This document shows positions 28,583 through 36,853 of a DNA stretch of 64,000 bases, piece by piece; the stretch's first letter is position 1, and every line of letters starts with the position of its first letter. Made by a program: the position numbers and the translations under genes. The DNA is from Geobacter sp. SVR (lineage in GTDB: Bacteria; Desulfobacterota; Desulfuromonadia; Geobacterales; Pseudopelobacteraceae). Below the pieces are notes generated by a model. It worked only from the letters and a program-made list of their open reading frames with translations. It was not told the DNA's origin and searched no databases. Location: contig NZ_AP024469.1 of assembly GCF_016865365.1 (NCBI RefSeq), forward strand, positions 620,001 through 684,000, read 5' to 3'.

Positions 28583-28630
28583 GAAGCCTCCCTAACGTGA
28601 ACCGCTCAAAGTACACGAAAAGGAGGCTTC
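28583..28630 (+). promoter_or_regulatory. Hairpin masking the tnpA ribosome binding site
   Basis: GAAGCCTCC (28583-28591) is perfectly complementary to GGAGGCTTC (28622-28630), which contains the AGGAGG ribosome binding site of tnpA. A comparable 5' leader stem that blocks translation is known for IS200. The loop is 30 bases. Confidence 0.7.
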
Positions 28631-28631
28631 A

Positions 28632-29069
28632 ATGGACGACACACAAAGTTTATGCCACACGAAATGGGATTGCAAGTATCACGTTGTATGGATTCCAAAA
28701 TGTCGCCGCAAGGTGCTGTTTGGTCGAATCCGGAAATATCTTGCCGACTTGTTTCATAGTCTAGCCAGGCAGAAAGAGTGCAAGATAGTGGAAGGGCACC
28801 TTCAACCTGATCATATTCACATATTGATATCGATCCCACCAAAATACTCCGTTGCACAGGTGATCGGTTTCATCAAGGGCAAAAGTGCAATCCATATTGC
28901 GCGAATGTACCTTGGTCAGAAGAAGAACTTTGCTGGTATGAGCTTTTGGGCACGTGGCTACTTTGTATCCACTGTCGGTGCTGACGAGGAAACAATTGCC
29001 AACTACATCAGGAACCAGGAAGACGAAGACAAACGTCTGGATCAATTGACATTTTTGCCCGAAGAATGA
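28632..29069 (+). CDS. tnpA: IS200-like Y1 (HUH) transposase TnpA
   Basis: 145 residues. Single-strand transposase with the HUH motif H61-I-H63 in 'GHLQPDHIHILI' and the candidate catalytic Tyr125 in 'ETIANYIRNQ'. The N-terminal 'YHVVWIPKCRRKVLFG' and 'FWARGYFVSTVG' are typical of the family. The gene appears intact. AGGAGG lies 5 bases before the ATG but is sequestered in a hairpin. A 9-bp hairpin right at the stop (29067-29088) may terminate the transcript. Confidence 0.93.
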   Translation: MDDTQSLCHTKWDCKYHVVWIPKCRRKVLFGRIRKYLADLFHSLARQKECKIVEGHLQPDHIHILISIPPKYSVAQVIGFIKGKSAIHIARMYLGQKKNFAGMSFWARGYFVSTVGADEETIANYIRNQEDEDKRLDQLTFLPEE

Positions 29070-29097
29070 CCACCACTCGTGGTGGTCAGATAATCTT
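29067..29097 (+). terminator. Hairpin at the end of tnpA
   Basis: TGACCACCA (29067-29075) pairs with TGGTGGTCA (29080-29088) with a 4-base loop, followed by a short T-rich stretch. It is a weak terminator or part of the IS right-end structure; a second hairpin ACCGCT-TCG-AGCGGT (29107-29121) follows. Confidence 0.4.
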
Positions 29098-29154
29098 TTG
29101 AAAAAACCGCTTCGAGCGGTTCACGACTTTGAAAGCCCCCGGCTTTGCCGGGGG

Positions 29155-29406
29155 ATGCTTACTATTGCCAAAAGTGTTGTGGGAAAATTGTATACAGTAT
29201 GCATGCTTATCATAATAAGCTATCAGAAATCAAGGGAAAAAATATGAAGTTCCCCCTCCCGTTTTCGACGGAATTCCCCTTTTGGCTTTCTTATGCTATA
29301 GAACCAGAGAGAGCTCTGCCGAATCGACTGCAGAGGTGCTGCAGGCCTGTCCCGCATCCGAAATTCATCCTGTCCGGGCCTTGCCGCCCATACCTGAAGG
29401 GAGACC
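29155..29406. other. Gap between the IS element and the M29 gene
   Basis: About 250 bases of non-coding, AT-richer sequence that must hold the promoter of the following two genes unless they rely on readthrough. I see no convincing promoter pair or terminator. Confidence 0.4.
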
Positions 29407-30543
29407 ATGCCGATGAAAAATCTCGATCAAGCGTTCCGATCGCTTTTTGAAACCAATATGGGTATTCGCGCCGGTGAGCGGGTACTGGTGTTCAGCGACC
29501 TGATCCGGCCGGATGAAGAGCCTTCCGCCGGCGATCGTGACCGGCGTACCCGTCTGCAGGCCACCGCCCGCGAGGCAGCCGACTTTGCGGCCCGTGCCTG
29601 GGGCAGCGGGACGTTCGTCGATTTTCCCGCCACTCCGGCATCCGGGGCCGAGCCCCCGCGGGAGTTGTGGCTGGCCACCTTCGGGGCGGAAGCGCTGGCG
29701 CACCTGGAGGGAGCCGGGCTGCTGGACAGGCTGCTGGTCAAGAGCGCCACACCTGAAGAGGTGGACCGCGCCCGTGAGATCGTAGTGGAGCATAAGGAAT
29801 CCGCCGCCGACATCATCATTGCCATGAGCAACAATTCCACCAGCCACACCCGCTACCGGGCCCTGGCCTGTGCCACCGGCACCCGCTTCGCCAGCCTGCC
29901 GCACTTCGACCCGGAGATGTTCCATACCTCCATGACTGTCGACTGGCAGGTCCTGGCCGATCGTACCGCCCGGCTGGCAACGGCGGTCAACCGAGCCGAC
30001 TGGGTGAGGGTCACCACACCCAACGGCACCGATATGCGGATCTGCAAGCAGGGGCGCGTCGCCAAAGAGGACGACGGATTGCTGACTGCCCCCGGCAGCT
30101 TCGGCAACCTGCCGGCCGGCGAGGCCTACCTGGCGCCGTTGGAGGGGAAGAGTCACGGCGTGATGGTGATCGAGTGGGGGCCGACCCGCAGGCTGGATGA
30201 ACCGTTGCGTCTGACGGTTGAAAACGGGCGGGTGGTCTCGATCGAGGGCAACGACCAACACCGTGCCAAGCTGGAGGCCAAGTTCACCGAGAACGACAAC
30301 TGCCGCAACTTCGCAGAACTGGGCATCGGCACCAACGATCGGGCCACCCGGCCGGACAACGTGCTGGAGGCGGAAAAGATCATGGGCACGATCCACCTCG
30401 CCCTGGGGGACAACTCCGGATTTGGCGGCACGGTCAGCGCCCCCTTTCACGAGGATTACGTCTTCTACCGACCGACCCTGACCGCCATTGCAGCGGACGG
30501 CAGTGTGCAGGTCATCATCGACGACGGCAGGATGCTGATATGA
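29407..30543 (+). CDS. M29-like aminopeptidase (aminopeptidase T related)
   Basis: Up to 378 residues. The C-terminal part resembles family M29 metallo-aminopeptidases, with a metal-ligand-like 'NFAELGIGTN' and 'EAEKIMGTIHLALGDN' followed by 'HEDYVFYRPTLT'. The N-terminal half ('GIRAGERVLVFSD') also fits. A second ATG at 29413 is better spaced from AGGGAG (29398-29403) and may be the real start. The stop overlaps mqnD as ATGA, so the two are cotranscribed, although a menaquinone role for this protein is not known. Substrate unknown. Confidence 0.7.
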   Translation: MPMKNLDQAFRSLFETNMGIRAGERVLVFSDLIRPDEEPSAGDRDRRTRLQATAREAADFAARAWGSGTFVDFPATPASGAEPPRELWLATFGAEALAHLEGAGLLDRLLVKSATPEEVDRAREIVVEHKESAADIIIAMSNNSTSHTRYRALACATGTRFASLPHFDPEMFHTSMTVDWQVLADRTARLATAVNRADWVRVTTPNGTDMRICKQGRVAKEDDGLLTAPGSFGNLPAGEAYLAPLEGKSHGVMVIEWGPTRRLDEPLRLTVENGRVVSIEGNDQHRAKLEAKFTENDNCRNFAELGIGTNDRATRPDNVLEAEKIMGTIHLALGDNSGFGGTVSAPFHEDYVFYRPTLTAIAADGSVQVIIDDGRMLI

Positions 30544-31376
30544 ATGACATTCTCACCCTCGGATTTTCTCCCTGCCCCAATGACACCTTCATGTTCTATC
30601 CGCTGGTCCACGGTCTGGTGGACACCGGCGGTCTTTCCTACCGGGAGCGCCTGGAGGATGTGGAAACCCTCAACCAGCTGGCGCTGAAGGGGGAGCTGGA
30701 TGTGACCAAGGTCTCCTACCACGCCTTGGGGCACATCCGCGACAAATATGCCCTGCTGCGCTCCGGCAGCGCCCTGGGGCGCGGTTGCGGTCCGTTGCTG
30801 GTGACAGCCGGGGATACGGGGTTGCAGGACCTGGCCGGCAAGAGAATCGCCGTACCAGGCAGGTACACCACAGCCCTGTTGTTGCTCAGGCTCTTCGATC
30901 CGACGTTGGAAAATTTCCAGGTCATGCCTTTTAACGAGATCATGGAGGCGGTAACCAGCGGAAGGGCCGATGCCGGACTGATCATCCACGAGTCGCGCTT
31001 CACCTACCAGGATTTCGGGTTGCGCAAGCTGCTCGATCTGGGGGAGTGGTGGGAAGGAGAAACCGGGCTGCCGATCCCGCTGGGTGGCATCGTGGCCCGC
31101 CGCTCGCTGGGGGCCGAGAGGATCGCGGCGGTGGAGAGAGCCCTGCGGGCCGGCGTGGAATATGCCCGGAGCCACCCGGACCAGGCCGCGCGCTATATCG
31201 GCGAACATGCCCAGGAGATGAGCGCCGATGTCTGCGCCGCCCATATCGAACTGTACGTCAACGATTTCTCCTGCGATCTGGGAGACGAGGGGGTGCGGGC
31301 GATCGAGTGTTTGATGGAGAGAGCGGAGAAAGCCGGGATCGCGCCGCCGTCACGAGAGGGGCTGTTTGTGCAATGA
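30540..31376 (+). CDS. mqnD: 1,4-dihydroxy-6-naphthoate synthase MqnD
   Basis: 278 residues. Converts cyclic de-hypoxanthine futalosine to 1,4-dihydroxy-6-naphthoate in the futalosine route to menaquinone. The N-terminal 'LGFSPCPNDTFMFYPLVHG' (residues 7-25) and the periplasmic-binding-protein-like fold with 'VSYHALGHI', 'IAVPGRYTTALLLL' and 'ADAGLIIHESRFTY' are family marks. The start overlaps the upstream M29 gene by 4 bases. A second pathway gene, mqnB, lies 16 kb away on the same strand. Confidence 0.92.
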   Translation: MNDILTLGFSPCPNDTFMFYPLVHGLVDTGGLSYRERLEDVETLNQLALKGELDVTKVSYHALGHIRDKYALLRSGSALGRGCGPLLVTAGDTGLQDLAGKRIAVPGRYTTALLLLRLFDPTLENFQVMPFNEIMEAVTSGRADAGLIIHESRFTYQDFGLRKLLDLGEWWEGETGLPIPLGGIVARRSLGAERIAAVERALRAGVEYARSHPDQAARYIGEHAQEMSADVCAAHIELYVNDFSCDLGDEGVRAIECLMERAEKAGIAPPSREGLFVQ

Positions 31377-31490
31377 GTTTATATGTTACTGTTAATTTTG
31401 AAAAAAATTAGCTCCGGTGCCATTTTCATGGTGGAAGTCAATCTCATAAGTGTTGTATATAGACGACAACCACTTTAGGAAAGGGCTTAG

Positions 31491-32285
31491 ATGGCTATAG
31501 AAATCTCTTCCTACCGCAAACACCTGAAACCTGGGGCCACCGGCATTATTTCAGCCACCCTCGATCCTACGACAAAAATCGATCTGCATGGAGTTGTTGT
31601 TCAGGTAACCAGAATTGCTGCGGAGCTAGAGCTTACATCGGGCGAGGTGCCTGCCAGCATCAAGGGAGCGGAAGTTCCTGCGGTGCTCTTGCTGTTTACA
31701 GACAGTATTCAATGTGCCTGCCCCGTCATTATAGGAAAAAATTCTTCCGGCAATACCGTTTTTCTTCGTTTTACCGAAATCGCGGAAGTCATGCTTAAAA
31801 GGGATTACTTCAGACGGGACGTCCTGATTCCTTTCTACTACGATGAGGAAGGGGAGGACCTGGAAACCGTCAGGGACAAATGGCTTGAAGCCAGACTGGT
31901 ACCCACCAGACCGGTTTTCGAACTGATGTCCCACGGTGAAGGAAGCAAAGTACTCAACTGGAAAGGTCAGGACGTCCTTTTGCCGCAAAAGATCAATCTG
32001 AGCGGTGGAGGGCTCAGGTTCGCCAGCACAAAGGAACTTGCACCGGGCAGCCTGATCACGGCCCACATGTTCATCGAGAAGCCTTCTCCCTATTGCATCA
32101 GCGCCATAGTCGAAATATCCCGCTCCGAAATATTCCATATGACCATCGAGAACCGCGCCTTTTACAACTGGGCCAAATTACGCCTGAAGTCAGAGCCCAT
32201 TTTTCTTACTGCCGGCAAATTTATCACCATCGATGAGAAAGAACGGAAGGTCATCACCAATTATCTTAAAACTGTAGAAGAATAA
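31491..32285 (+). CDS. PilZ-domain protein (probable c-di-GMP receptor)
   Basis: 264 residues, no membrane segment. An N-terminal YcgR-like beta domain (about 10-100) precedes a PilZ domain with the RxxxR motif R104-DYF-R108 and the NxSxxG motif N169-LSGG-G174, both intact for c-di-GMP binding. The spacing between the two motifs (about 60 residues) is longer than in the minimal PilZ domain because of an insert at about 112-160. AAAGGG lies upstream of the ATG. It stands alone between mqnD and a small unknown gene; the target is unknown. Confidence 0.75.
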   Translation: MAIEISSYRKHLKPGATGIISATLDPTTKIDLHGVVVQVTRIAAELELTSGEVPASIKGAEVPAVLLLFTDSIQCACPVIIGKNSSGNTVFLRFTEIAEVMLKRDYFRRDVLIPFYYDEEGEDLETVRDKWLEARLVPTRPVFELMSHGEGSKVLNWKGQDVLLPQKINLSGGGLRFASTKELAPGSLITAHMFIEKPSPYCISAIVEISRSEIFHMTIENRAFYNWAKLRLKSEPIFLTAGKFITIDEKERKVITNYLKTVEE

Positions 32286-32458
32286 TCAAGGACGCAGCCC
32301 CTCTTTCGCACATCCTCCGAAAGCTTTTGCCTTCTGCCGGTATTCATCATTCATGGATGCATTTGCCGTGGATACTCCTGCCATCAAGGATCGAATGGTT
32401 GCGGAGCGCGGTGACGCAGCCTGACCAAGGTACGTCTTCACAAAGGGAGTAGCAACGT

Positions 32459-32770
32459 TTGATTCTGAACAACAACTGTCTGCCCTGGCCGATGAGCGCC
32501 GCGCTGAAGACACTGATAAACCGGCACCTCTCCGAGCGTTACAGCGCCACGGTACTGCATTTTGACGACATCAACGGTATCGGAGGCCCGGTGGAGATCG
32601 TCATCGACCTCGACGGCAGCATCGTCATGATCAACGATCCCAATCCGGTACCGCTGGACTCCGGTTCGGAAAATCTGAGCCGCTGGGACAATGATTTCAT
32701 GGCCCGGTACCGACTCGGATCCTACCGGGTCGAGGTCTTTCCCCTGATCGAGCTGCTGGAGATTGCCTGA
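32459..32770 (+). CDS. Small hypothetical protein
   Basis: 103 residues from a TTG start at 32459, with AAAGGGAG upstream; an ATG at 32492 would give 92 residues. There is no signal peptide or membrane segment. The sequence is acidic with 'VEIVIDLDGSIVMINDPNPVPLD'. I do not recognise the family. Codon use fits its GC-rich neighbours. Confidence 0.5.
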   Translation: MILNNNCLPWPMSAALKTLINRHLSERYSATVLHFDDINGIGGPVEIVIDLDGSIVMINDPNPVPLDSGSENLSRWDNDFMARYRLGSYRVEVFPLIELLEIA

Positions 32771-32869
32771 TGGGTATGCATAACGGCCTCGCGGTGTGAC
32801 CTGCGCGGCAGTTTTTGCCGCGTCAGTGTCCTTGCCGATGGCGGGGGAAACATTTCAGAAACATTTCGA

Positions 32870-32933
32870 GTCAGGATTGCAAATGGTAAAGTTGGCCGAA
32901 GATTTCTTAAGTTTGCAACTTTACAATCCTGAC
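32870..32933. repeat. 64-base two-part palindrome
   Basis: GTCAGGATT (32870-32878) pairs with AATCCTGAC (32925-32933) and GTAAAGTTG (32886-32894) pairs with CAACTTTAC (32916-32924). One 7-base bulge interrupts the left side and the apical loop is 21 bases. It could be the remnant of a transposon end, a MITE, or an RNA hairpin. Confidence 0.6.
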
Positions 32934-33022
32934 CCACCTGTTCTCCCTTAATTGATGAGCATCAGCAGCAGGGCTGCAGACCGCTGCTCTATTCCTTGAG
33001 CCTTGCACCATAGATAGAACTG

Positions 33023-33043
33023 AAAAAGCGGCCAATCGGCCGC
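33023..33043 (-). terminator. Candidate terminator hairpin, minus strand
   Basis: On the minus strand GCGGCC-GATT-GGCCGC is followed by TTTTT. It lies 160 bases beyond the stop of the minus-strand secreted-protein gene and could also stop plus-strand transcription from 32459-32770. Confidence 0.5.
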
Positions 33044-33206
33044 CTTTCCTGTCTGCACCATCAGCAGCCGTGATCTGGCTGGCTTGCCTGAGGATCAAGT
33101 CTGGAAGAATACCTTACGTCCTTATAAAAGGTGTGCCAAAGAAAGTTGGCAGGTAAATCTCAACTATTCAAGATTAAACGGATTATCGGGTTTTTTTTTC
33201 TCAGAC

Positions 33207-33728
33207 TTAGAACCCTGGATTTTTATCTGTTTCTTTTTTTCTCTGTTTTATTTCATCGTTATATTCCTTGGAGTGCATCTCTATGTATCCGCCTTTCGTA
33301 CCAACTGGCTCTTTAATAAAGATTGAGCCACCGTTGATATACCAAATACACTCTGCGCCCTTAAATTTTGCTCCGAACGCATTTTCATAGTCATTTACTT
33401 TGCAATTTTCGGTTTCACCATACTTTTCAATAAGGCCCTTATATAAGGGGAGGAAGGAATATTTTTTATCAAAAGTTGCCAATAACGCTGTCATGGTAGA
33501 AGTATTTTTGTCGAAAATTGGTGAAATTTTGAGCCATTCTCCTTTAACCTTAACATGAAATTCGCATGCTCCTGTTCTTATATATTTTGCACCTATCTCG
33601 CATATTTCTGATTTTGGTAGACCGAGCCTAAATTCACGTATGGCAAGGTCTACTGATGTATTGTCTTGAGCAGAACTTACTGACACAGTACAAGCAAAAA
33701 CGATTGCTATCAAAATATTGATCTTCAT
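33207..33728 (-). CDS. Secreted hypothetical protein (AT-rich gene)
   Basis: 173 residues. An N-terminal signal peptide 'MKINILIAIVFACTVSVSSAQ' is predicted to be cleaved after SSA. Four cysteines lie in the mature part ('SEICEIG', 'GACEF', 'ENCKV', 'AECIWY'), consistent with disulfides. GGAGGAAAAATG gives a clear start at 33728; the frame stays open further upstream without a ribosome binding site. The gene is notably AT-rich compared with its neighbours, suggesting recent acquisition. No family recognised. Confidence 0.65.
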   Translation of the reverse strand: MKINILIAIVFACTVSVSSAQDNTSVDLAIREFRLGLPKSEICEIGAKYIRTGACEFHVKVKGEWLKISPIFDKNTSTMTALLATFDKKYSFLPLYKGLIEKYGETENCKVNDYENAFGAKFKGAECIWYINGGSIFIKEPVGTKGGYIEMHSKEYNDEIKQRKKETDKNPGF

Positions 33729-34045
33729 TTTTCCTCCTAGCATTTCATTCAATGGTTCCGTTAGGGTTGATTCTAAAACACAACGTTGATTCCTTAATAC
33801 CTGATTCTTTGAAAACCGCGGGAACACTGAGTAGCCTGGGGACGTTGTAACTCGACACTTAATTAGAGAAACGGTGAACAATAATGATCGGAATAGTAAG
33901 TCTTCAATAATTGTCTGTCAATAATAGAAAGATATGCGCTGGGGAGGTACTGGAAACATGCCTAGATTCTGTGATATGGTCTGTAGGCTCAAGATTGCAC
34001 AGCGTCCGGAGCACGTATGGCACCTGAAAGGGAGAGGGTTTTTCT

Positions 34046-34594
34046 ATGTCGCAGAATGATAGCTCTGAGCAGAAAAAAGATCGCTGGATGGGATATCTGG
34101 CGCTTTCTACTGCCATCATGGCGGTTCTGGCCGCACTGACCACCCTGTACATGGGCAAGTATTCATCGCGGGCCATCCTGGCCCAGGGGCAGGAGAGCGA
34201 CCAGTGGGCCTTCTACCAGGCCAAAAGCATCAAGCAGCACACCTTTGACCTGGGCAAAAAGGCGCTGGAACTGCAGTACCGCTCCCAGAAGGGGCTTTCG
34301 CCGATGGTGGCCGCCGAGTACGAGAAGACTGTGGCGGCCTACGGCAATGAGGTCAAGCGCTATGACCAGGAGAAAAAGGAGATCAAGGACAAAGCCGAGG
34401 TTTTGGGAAAGGATAAGCTGAAGGCGCAGGCCATGGGGGGCAATTTCGCCTATGCGCTGATCTTCCTGCAGATCGCCATCATGCTCTCGTCGCTGGCCAG
34501 CCTGACCAAGCGCCATTACCTGTGGTACATCGCCCTGCTGTGCAACATCGGCTGGCTGTTCTTCTTTCTGGATGGCTGGTTGCTGTTCTACTGA
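34046..34594 (+). CDS. DUF4337-family membrane protein
   Basis: 182 residues. A membrane helix at about 16-37 is followed by a charged helical stretch ('YQAKSIKQHTFDLGKKALELQ', 'EVKRYDQEKKEIKDKAEVLG') and two further helices near 130-150 and 155-180. This matches the DUF4337 pattern; the function is unknown. It is a single-gene unit convergent with the M48 peptidase. Confidence 0.75.
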   Translation: MSQNDSSEQKKDRWMGYLALSTAIMAVLAALTTLYMGKYSSRAILAQGQESDQWAFYQAKSIKQHTFDLGKKALELQYRSQKGLSPMVAAEYEKTVAAYGNEVKRYDQEKKEIKDKAEVLGKDKLKAQAMGGNFAYALIFLQIAIMLSSLASLTKRHYLWYIALLCNIGWLFFFLDGWLLFY

Positions 34595-34611
34595 CACCTT
34601 CCGTTGAACGT

Positions 34612-34640
34612 AAAAAGGCCCGGTTGCATCTGCACCGGGC
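34612..34640 (-). terminator. Terminator after the nuo/M48 operon
   Basis: On the minus strand GCCCGGT and ACCGGGC (7-bp stem, 9-base loop) are followed by CTTTTT. It starts right at the M48 peptidase stop codon and marks the 3' end of the nuo transcription unit. Confidence 0.8.
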
Positions 34641-35435
34641 TCATTTCCTGTATTTTGCGATCACCTCGGGAATCTGCTGCTTGATCCTCTCGATCCTAGT
34701 GGCATCAGCCGGGTGGGTGCTGAGGAATTCCGGCCCCCCCTGTCCGTTTTTCTGCGCCGCCATCCGTTCCCAGAACGTCACCGCCTGGTTGGGATCGTAG
34801 CCGGCCATGGTCATGAAGATCAGTCCGAGCTGGTCCGCCTCGTTTTCCTGCAGGCGGCTGAACGGGAGGATCGCGCCATATTGGGCCCCGGCACCGTAGG
34901 CCGCCATCCAGAGCTGCTGGGTCTGTGCCGGCTTTGTCGCAAGTGCCGTGGACAGCGCCACGCCCCCCAACTGCGCCATCAGCCCCTGGCTCATGCGCTC
35001 GTTGCCATGCTCGGCCACCGCATGGGAGATCTCGTGCCCCAGCACCACGGCCAGGCCTTGTTCGTCCTTGGTGATTGGCAAGATGCCGGTGTACACTGCC
35101 ACCTTACCCCCCGGCATGCACCAGGCATTGACCTGTTTATCCTCCACCAGATTGAATTCCCACTTGTAGTTCGCCAGGAGGTCGGCTCGGCCGATGCCGG
35201 TAAGATATTGCTCCACCGCCCCTTTGATCCGCTCCCCCACCCGTTTGACCAGTTGGGTCTGTTCCTGGTTGGTGCTTATCTTATGCTCCTTCAGGAACTG
35301 GTCGTACTGCTGCAGGCTCATCGAGGTCATTGACGAGGCGGGAATGAGGTTGAGCTGATACCTGCCGGTGACCGGCACCGTGCTGCAGCCGGTCAGTGCC
35401 AGCAGCAAGCCGCTGATGAGCCATTTTTTCGACAT
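34641..35435 (-). CDS. M48-family zinc metallopeptidase lipoprotein
   Basis: 264 residues. A lipoprotein signal with lipobox 'LTGC' (Cys17) is followed by a peptidase M48 domain with the zinc motif H134-EISH138 and the third ligand in 'LQENEADQLG'. It resembles the periplasmic LoiP/YcaL/BepA-type proteases that handle outer-membrane proteins. The ATG at 35435 has GAGAGG upstream; the frame is open much further upstream inside nuoN but that part is antisense to no homologue. It starts 14 bases after the nuoN stop and is probably cotranscribed with the nuo genes. Confidence 0.88.
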   Translation of the reverse strand: MSKKWLISGLLLALTGCSTVPVTGRYQLNLIPASSMTSMSLQQYDQFLKEHKISTNQEQTQLVKRVGERIKGAVEQYLTGIGRADLLANYKWEFNLVEDKQVNAWCMPGGKVAVYTGILPITKDEQGLAVVLGHEISHAVAEHGNERMSQGLMAQLGGVALSTALATKPAQTQQLWMAAYGAGAQYGAILPFSRLQENEADQLGLIFMTMAGYDPNQAVTFWERMAAQKNGQGGPEFLSTHPADATRIERIKQQIPEVIAKYRK

Positions 35436-35449
35436 TGGGCCTCTCAACG

Positions 35450-36853
35450 TTACCGCGTGAATGCCAGCAGGTTCAGCAGTGGACCGGGATAGACACCGGC
35501 CAGCAGCATCACCGCTGCAGGGATGCACAGTGCCGCTACCTCGGATATCAGCAGGGGACGTTCCAGGGACAAAGAGGTCTGGGCCGGCTTCATGTAAAGC
35601 GTAACCACGACTCGCAGGTAAAAGAATACGGACACCAGTGCCGTCACGACCCCCACCACGGCCAGCGCGGTTTCGCCCCCCCGTAGCGCTGCTACGAAGA
35701 TGACGAATTTGCCCATGAAGCCGGCGGTGGGTGGGATGCCAGCCAGGGAGAACAGGGCCAGGGCCAGGACCGCCCCTGCCAGCGGATTCTTGAAGCCGTA
35801 GCCCTGATAATCCTCGATGCGGTCCCGCTCGGACCGGTCCGACAACACCGCTACGGCACCGAAGGTAACCAGCCCGGCCGCGGCATAGGCCACAGCATAA
35901 AAGGCCGATGCCCCGATACCCCCGGCGCTCGGGGCAACCACGAACCCGATCGCCAGATAGCCCATTTGGGCTACCGAAGACCAGGCCAGCATCCGCTTGA
36001 GGCTGGTCTGCACCAGGGCTGCCAGGTTGCCGAACAGCATTGACAGGAGCGCCAGCCACCAGAAAATGTCGTGACCCAAATGCCCCATCGGCACAAGAGG
36101 CAACAGGAGCAGCAGGGCCGCAACCGAAGCGGCCTTGGATGCGGTCGAAAGCATGGCGGTTACCGGGGCCGGGGCTCCCTGGTAGACGTCGGCCGTCCAT
36201 AGGTGGGCCGGGACCAGGGAAAGCTTGAAGGCCAGCCCCAGCAGAATCAGGCCGGCACCGGCTGCGAACAGGGTGCCGGATTCCGCACTGCTCGCCGATT
36301 GTGCCAGCTCCGCCAGTCTCAGTGTGCCGCGGCTGCAGTAGATCAGGGCAATGCCCATGGCCAGAATGGCTGCCGAAAGAGTGCCGTTCAGCAGGTACTT
36401 CAGCCCCGCCTCACCGCCGCGGGGTGCCTCGCGTTCGATCGCCACCATGATGTAGAAGGCGAAGGTGAATGACTCCAGCCCCAGAAAGAGCATCAGCAGG
36501 TTGTTGGCCGCGCAGGCCACCCCCATGCCCAGCAGGGCGAACAGCAGCGTGGACGGGAATTCCTCGCCGGTGATATCGCGGCGCCGGTTGTAGCCGGCTG
36601 CCAGCAGCAGTGAGATGATACCGGTGCCGTAGAGGAAGGCCGAGAAAAAGCGCGAGAAGGCAGTGATGCTTAATCCGGGCATGATTGCCGTTGCTGGCAC
36701 GGCCAGGCTCCACACTAGGGCGCCGGCTGCCGCTGCCGCTGCCACCTCGTACAGGTAGAAGCCGGACCTGACCGCGCCGGCCAGGAGCACCAGCACACTG
36801 CCGACAGTCAGAATGATCAGGGGCATCAGGGCTATCATGTCGTTCGCAGTCAT
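35450..36853 (-). CDS. nuoN: NADH-quinone oxidoreductase subunit N
   Basis: 467 residues, antiporter-like membrane subunit of complex I with about 14 helices. The Proton_antipo_M domain covers most of the length; the lysine-bearing segments 'EAGLKYLLNGTLSAAIL' and 'LAWSSVAQMGYL' are visible. I chose the ATG at 36853, which overlaps the nuoM stop as ATGA; the frame remains open upstream. Normal subunit length. Confidence 0.94.
   Translation of the reverse strand: MTANDMIALMPLIILTVGSVLVLLAGAVRSGFYLYEVAAAAAAGALVWSLAVPATAIMPGLSITAFSRFFSAFLYGTGIISLLLAAGYNRRRDITGEEFPSTLLFALLGMGVACAANNLLMLFLGLESFTFAFYIMVAIEREAPRGGEAGLKYLLNGTLSAAILAMGIALIYCSRGTLRLAELAQSASSAESGTLFAAGAGLILLGLAFKLSLVPAHLWTADVYQGAPAPVTAMLSTASKAASVAALLLLLPLVPMGHLGHDIFWWLALLSMLFGNLAALVQTSLKRMLAWSSVAQMGYLAIGFVVAPSAGGIGASAFYAVAYAAAGLVTFGAVAVLSDRSERDRIEDYQGYGFKNPLAGAVLALALFSLAGIPPTAGFMGKFVIFVAALRGGETALAVVGVVTALVSVFFYLRVVVTLYMKPAQTSLSLERPLLISEVAALCIPAAVMLLAGVYPGPLLNLLAFTR

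Larger units (their letters stand above)
28531..29154 (+). mobile_element. IS200/IS605-family insertion sequence (single tnpA)
   Basis: The element is bounded by two near-identical hairpins, CCCCCGGC-TCT-GCCGGGGG (28531-28549) and CCCCCGGC-TTT-GCCGGGGG (29136-29154), as expected of the left and right ends recognised by Y1 transposases, with tnpA between them. About 624 bases lie between the outer hairpin edges; the exact cleavage sites may be a few bases outside. No tnpB is present. IS200-type elements make no target duplication, and none is seen. Confidence 0.85.
32771..33206. other. Non-coding stretch with palindromes
   Basis: About 430 bases without a credible gene. It holds a long imperfect palindrome (32870-32933), a GC-rich hairpin (33023-33043) and a T-rich tract (33188-33245) reaching into the next gene. 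The base composition changes here from GC-rich to AT-rich. Confidence 0.5.

Noticed and set aside
34641-36200. A single 519-residue protein extending upstream of the M48 peptidase
   Set aside because: The upstream part is an out-of-frame reading of nuoN; the lipoprotein signal and ribosome binding site fix the start at 35435.
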